A stretch of 64,000 nucleotides of DNA from Dillenia suffruticosa (taxonomy: Eukaryota; Streptophyta; Magnoliopsida; Dilleniales; Dilleniaceae). The notes beneath the pieces are model-generated. The model was not told the origin of the DNA. It searched no databases and was given only the letters and a program-made list of their open reading frames with translations. Below are positions 60,143 to 64,000 of the stretch, piece after piece. The first letter of the stretch is position 1. Every line of letters begins with the position of its first letter. The translations under genes were made by a program, and so were the position numbers. The stretch is taken from the NCBI GenBank assembly GCA_033439265.1, contig JAVTVX010000009.1, forward strand, positions 6,537,109 to 6,601,108, given 5' to 3'.

Positions 60143-61035
60143 TCACTCATTTTTATTCGGTCCCTCTTTCCATCCTCTCTAAACATTGTTTAATCAGCAT
60201 ACTTGAATATCCAATGACACAGTCATCTTCTATTATGCTATGATTATTTCTACTTCAGTGTTCTGCTGCTTAAAGAAGTCATTTGCAGCACATTTATTGT
60301 CGATTTTTCTTAGGAATCATGCTCTTCTTTTGGTTATCTTTTATTTTTCTTTCGATATCTTTGCCTGTAGAACCATTTATTCTGTGCTATTGATCATTTA
60401 TAGAACCTCTATTAATCCTGCTGGGCCAGAAAAGTGCGACCAGAAAAGTGCGATTTTCTGTATCTGTTCAACAGGTTATGGGTCCAACTATCTTTTTTTC
60501 CAGAATTCCGAGTTATTTTAATGTGTTGATATCGGATCAAACTTATGTTTGAAGGGTCTGTGCTTCATATATAATTTTTTCTCTTATGTAAGAACCTTAA
60601 TATGCTTCCTATGAATAATTTTCTCCGTGATTGGCCTCCATGGAAATGCCAAGTTCTCTGTGCTTCATATATAATTTTTGTAAGGTACATCTGACAAGTC
60701 ATGAGTAATGCATGGTAAAAGTTGAACTCTATGTGAATTGCCGATGCACATTATTTGACAAAAATGGGGCTGGGTGCACCAAAACTTTGTTGTTTCTCTG
60801 GATGATGCTTCCACATTTACAAGGTGCTTAAAGCTCCAGAAATCCTCGTGATCTTAGAATCTTGTTGAGTATTCGGAGTTCCTCTCACCCTTTTAAAATT
60901 TGGATTGCAGCTGTTTGGGGCGTCTCTAGCAAGAATTTCTTTTGGGTTTCCCTTTGAATAGGGTTATTTCCTAAAATATTATTTTTTTAATAAAAATTAT
61001 TTAAGTATCATTATTTTTTTTTCTTAAACTATTGA
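60143..61035. other. 3' flank of the bZIP gene and spacer
   Basis: The first few hundred bases may hold the 3' UTR. A repeated GTGCTTCATATATAATTTTT occurs at about 60560 and 60660. No further gene. Confidence 0.45.
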
Positions 61036-61200
61036 TTTTAAACTCTCAGAGTGTGAAATCAAGTTTTTTCTATGTAATTTTTTTTTTTAAAAAAAAAATA
61101 GAGTTTCACACTTTCAAAGTGCGAAACATGTTTCACACTTTGTGAGTGTAAAATCAAAGAGCTAAAAATCAAAACTTAGGACGCAAAACATATTTCGCAT
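61036..61200. repeat. Cluster of short palindromes, TTTCACACTTTCAAAGTGCGAAA type
   Basis: At 61104-61126 a 23-base near-perfect palindrome is followed by TTTCACACTTTGTGAGTG and preceded by CTCTCAGAGTGTGAAA. It may be the terminal or subterminal part of the MULE that begins just to the right. Confidence 0.6.
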
Positions 61201-61239
61201 TTTGCTTTCTTCCGCCTCCGCTCTCCTTTGCAACAGAAC

Positions 61240-61990
61240 CTGAGGATTTTTTTTGAGAGAAGAAGGTTGCGGAGCTTGGATCGAGAGGTAAGACCTCTAA
61301 TTTTCATCCTTTATTCTCTCTTGCTGCAAATTTTGTTGGAGTTAGTTCGAAATTTGTTCTCCCTTTCTTCTCCCTTGCTGCGAAATTTGTTGGACATGTT
61401 AGGGTTTTTAGTCCTAAGATTGCATTGTTTGTTTGAATGATTGATGGATTTAGGGTTTGCATTGAACAATTAATGGATCTAGGTTTGCAAAATTTCTTCT
61501 CCCTTATTGTGAAATTTGTTGTTAGCCCTGCGAACATGCATGATTGATGGATCTCGAGTTCGCATTGTTTGTTTGAATTTTGGATTTGAAATTTGTTAGG
61601 GTTACTGTTTGGACGAACATGCATTGAACGATTCATGGACATGTTACGGTTTGCATTTTTTTTTGCATTGGATCTAGGGTTTGCATTGTTTTTAGCGCTA
61701 TGAACATGCACCGAATGATTGATGGATCTAGAGTTTGTGTTGTTTATTTGATTATCTTAGGGTTTGTTCTCTAGGGTTTTGTACGAATTTAGGGTTTGTT
61801 TTCAAGTGTTTACTATTTGTACGAATCCTTTATACTCTTTTATGCTTTATTTGTTTGAATCTAGTTTTTGCATTAAAAAAAAAAGATTGTGTTATGATAG
61901 ATCTAAGGTTTGCATTGAATGCAAAAAAAAATGATTATGTTATGATGGATTTAGGGTTTGCATTATCTTTGTTGTTGATACTCTCTTAGA
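61240..61990 (+). repeat. Degenerate repeats of GGATCTAGGGTTTGCATTG
   Basis: The word, with variants such as GGATTTAGGGTTTGCATTG, recurs about a dozen times, mixed with GAACATGCA and GATTGATGG. It lies just upstream of the MULE coding region and could be part of its long leader. Confidence 0.55.
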
Positions 61991-62039
61991 GTTTGTTCTA
62001 AGATTTGCATTATGTTTGTTATTGATGCGTTGTTGTTGG

Positions 62040-64000
62040 TTATTGTTGTACTTGATAGAAGAAAGGAAGATGTGTGACAACGGTATGAGAGTGGTGCTTT
62101 ATTAAGGGGTATAATTGGTGGGGTTGAAGATGAGTATTGGTACAGTGTGGGTCCAAAAACGAGTATGTGGTTAATAGTACTATTAAATAATGGGAGTTTA
62201 TAAAAATTTTTCATCGTAGAAGCGGGATTGATTCTATGCAATTTAAGCTGAATGTGACATGTGGATATCCACTTTGGTCTGGTTAATCTCTCTTTTATTA
62301 TATATTACCAGTGCTGGATGATAAATTCTTATCGGAGGCGTTGTCACTCCCTAAATATATCCCGAATTTGATGACAGTTGAACTATTTTTAAGTCAGAAA
62401 CAATTGTGAGAACACCAGGTAGAGAGAATGTGTCAGACATTCTGGTTTCAGGTAGCTCATCTAGAACTCAAAATTGTCCTGATTTTGGGGGGTAATATAA
62501 ATTTTGATTTTTACACAAAGATGTTAAGAAGTGAGAATATTGGAAATGAGTGGCTACAGTATGGGACATTCATTTCAGATGATGTTGCTTTGCATCATCA
62601 TTAGAAGTCAGCTATGCCTATCGCAAGTAAGTATAACAAGTCTAGTACTAGTAAACCCTATAAAAGGCAAGAGATAGATCTTGTAGTAGCATTTGTTGAT
62701 GAAGAATCAGAGGGTGAAAGCGATGATGAGCAGAATGTTGTAGATGAAGAGAATCGGATTATTGAAAAGGAAGATGAAATACAATACATATACACTATGG
62801 AGGAAAGGGCCTTGATAGTGGATGATACAATGACTATGACAATCCAACGTGGAATGATGATCGCACTTTGGAGTTACAAGTTGGGATGATCTTCAAAATC
62901 AAAGAGAAAATTCGGCATACTATCAAGTGTTGCTCAATGCGAAAGCATAGGTGCTTTAAAGTGTATAAGAGTTCTCCAAACTTATGGTTTATGTGGTATT
63001 CATTATACTGTGAGAATAATTGTTTGTGTCATGTTCGGGTTAGATAAAAAAAGAGTCATTGCCTTTGGAAAATTACAAGACTGAAAGTAAAATACACTTG
63101 TTTCCCTAGATTACCTTTGGGGAATCACCATAATGTGGACTCGAATATGGTGGGTCATTTGATTAGAAACCAAATATAAGAGAATGTTGATTATAAAGTG
63201 TGTGATATAGTTGAGAATATGAAGTTGTATGAGGTAAACCTGTCATACAAAAAGGCTTGGATGGACCGTCAAAAATCTATATATGGTAATTGGGAGACTT
63301 CTTATATATTGTTACCCTGGTTTTTGGATGCTGTGTAGATGAGTAATCCCGAGAGTATTGTTGAGTGGAAGTTAACTGAAGTGTCGAGATCTAATGAGAA
63401 GTTTTTTTACTCAATTTTCTGTGCTTTCAAACCATGTGCGGATGCATTTAAATATTATAAACCAATGATTAGTATTGATGGAATATTTCAATATAGGAGA
63501 TAGAGAGGAAAATTCTAATTATTGTTGAAACGATTGCAGCTAACCACATTCTTTCTTTATGTTTTGCTATTGTCAAAAAGGAAACTATTGTTAACTGGAA
63601 ATGGTTTTTGGAGAATTTGGGAGTGCACATCATTGGTGACCAGTGTGGAGTCTGTTGATATCGGATAGGACAACTGGCATAATGTGAGCCATAGAGAGAA
63701 ATAGTTATCTTCAACCACCATTTATGTATCACAAGCTTTGTTTGCGCTATGTGGAGATTAATTTTAGTCAACGATTCAAGAACAAACAGCTAACGAAGTT
63801 AGTTCATAGAGCGGCTGAGCAAAAACAAGTCAGAAATTTTGATGCCGTTATAAACAAGATCAATGAGCTGAGTGAGCCTGCATATAGGTGATTGATGGAG
63901 ATTCCTCTCAACAAATGAATATTGTGTCATGACAAGGATCACAGATGAGGGAACATGACCACCAATCGTTCGAAGTCAATTAATGGGGTACTTAAAGGTA
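62040..64000 (+). pseudogene. MuDR-type (MULE) transposase, decayed, runs off the right edge
   Basis: Spread over more than one frame are clear MULE pieces: LQVGMIFKIKEK (the N-terminal MuDR domain GMxFxxKEE), SYKKAWMDRQKSIYGNWETS (the SYRKAWxAKQ signature), AFKPCADAFKYYKPMISIDG (with the first catalytic Asp), then QRFKNKQLTKLVHRAAEQ and MTTNRSKSINGVLKG (the NxSEsxNxVLKG signature). An acidic section (DEESEGESDDEQ, about 62700-62740) precedes them. Several in-frame stops and at least one frameshift (near 62830) show that it is dead. The C-terminal zinc knuckle would be outside the window. Confidence 0.88.

Overview
The window is nuclear DNA of a dicot plant. The evidence is spliced genes with GT-AG introns, plant-type families (cytosolic sulfotransferases, an RGF/GOLVEN peptide precursor, a CTF4/EOL1 WD40 protein, a RING-H2 ligase, a group S bZIP), very AT-rich spacers, and dense plant transposons (Copia and other LTR fossils, CACTA, PIF/Harbinger, MULE). 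The species cannot be named from the sequence.

Layout. 1-2.7 kb: 3' end of a Sirevirus-like Copia fossil. 2.9-20.4 kb: a tandem cluster of three related sulfotransferase genes that share promoter and 3' flank. The first looks intact. The second has a C-terminal frameshift. The third lacks its 5' third, has two in-frame stops and is split by a 1.1-kb CACTA element with a perfect AAG target duplication. A foldback-type repeat, a Copia fossil and a 2.5-kb CACTA element lie between them. 20.4-31.2 kb: mostly gene-free, except a minus-strand locus at 24.0-25.7 kb. One secretory first exon there is followed by two separate downstream exon sets, each ending in an RGF/GLV-like peptide, and both are in phase with the first exon. 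31.2-44.4 kb: a decayed tandem array of about 0.54-kb units, each carrying a tRNA-Lys(CTT)-like sequence. It has been opened by two CACTA elements and by a Harbinger element (TTA duplication) that itself holds a short LTR element. 45.6-52.4 kb: the 12-exon CTF4/EOL1 gene, with two E2F-type sites just upstream. 53.4-54.7 kb: a single-exon RING-H2 protein. 55.6-57.3 kb: two small terminal-inverted-repeat elements. 59.6-60.1 kb: a single-exon bZIP. 62.0-64.0 kb: a decayed MuDR-type transposase running off the right edge.

The genes do not form one pathway. The sulfotransferase cluster is a local tandem expansion that is decaying. The only possible functional link is that RGF/GLV peptides are tyrosine-sulfated in the family, but that is done by the Golgi enzyme TPST and not by cytosolic sulfotransferases like these. 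The CTF4 homologue is a replication and chromatin factor, and its E2F-type sites fit S-phase expression. The most unusual parts are the two-peptide GLV locus, the tRNA-Lys array, and the CACTA family whose members share a GC-rich block next to a tRNA-like B-box.
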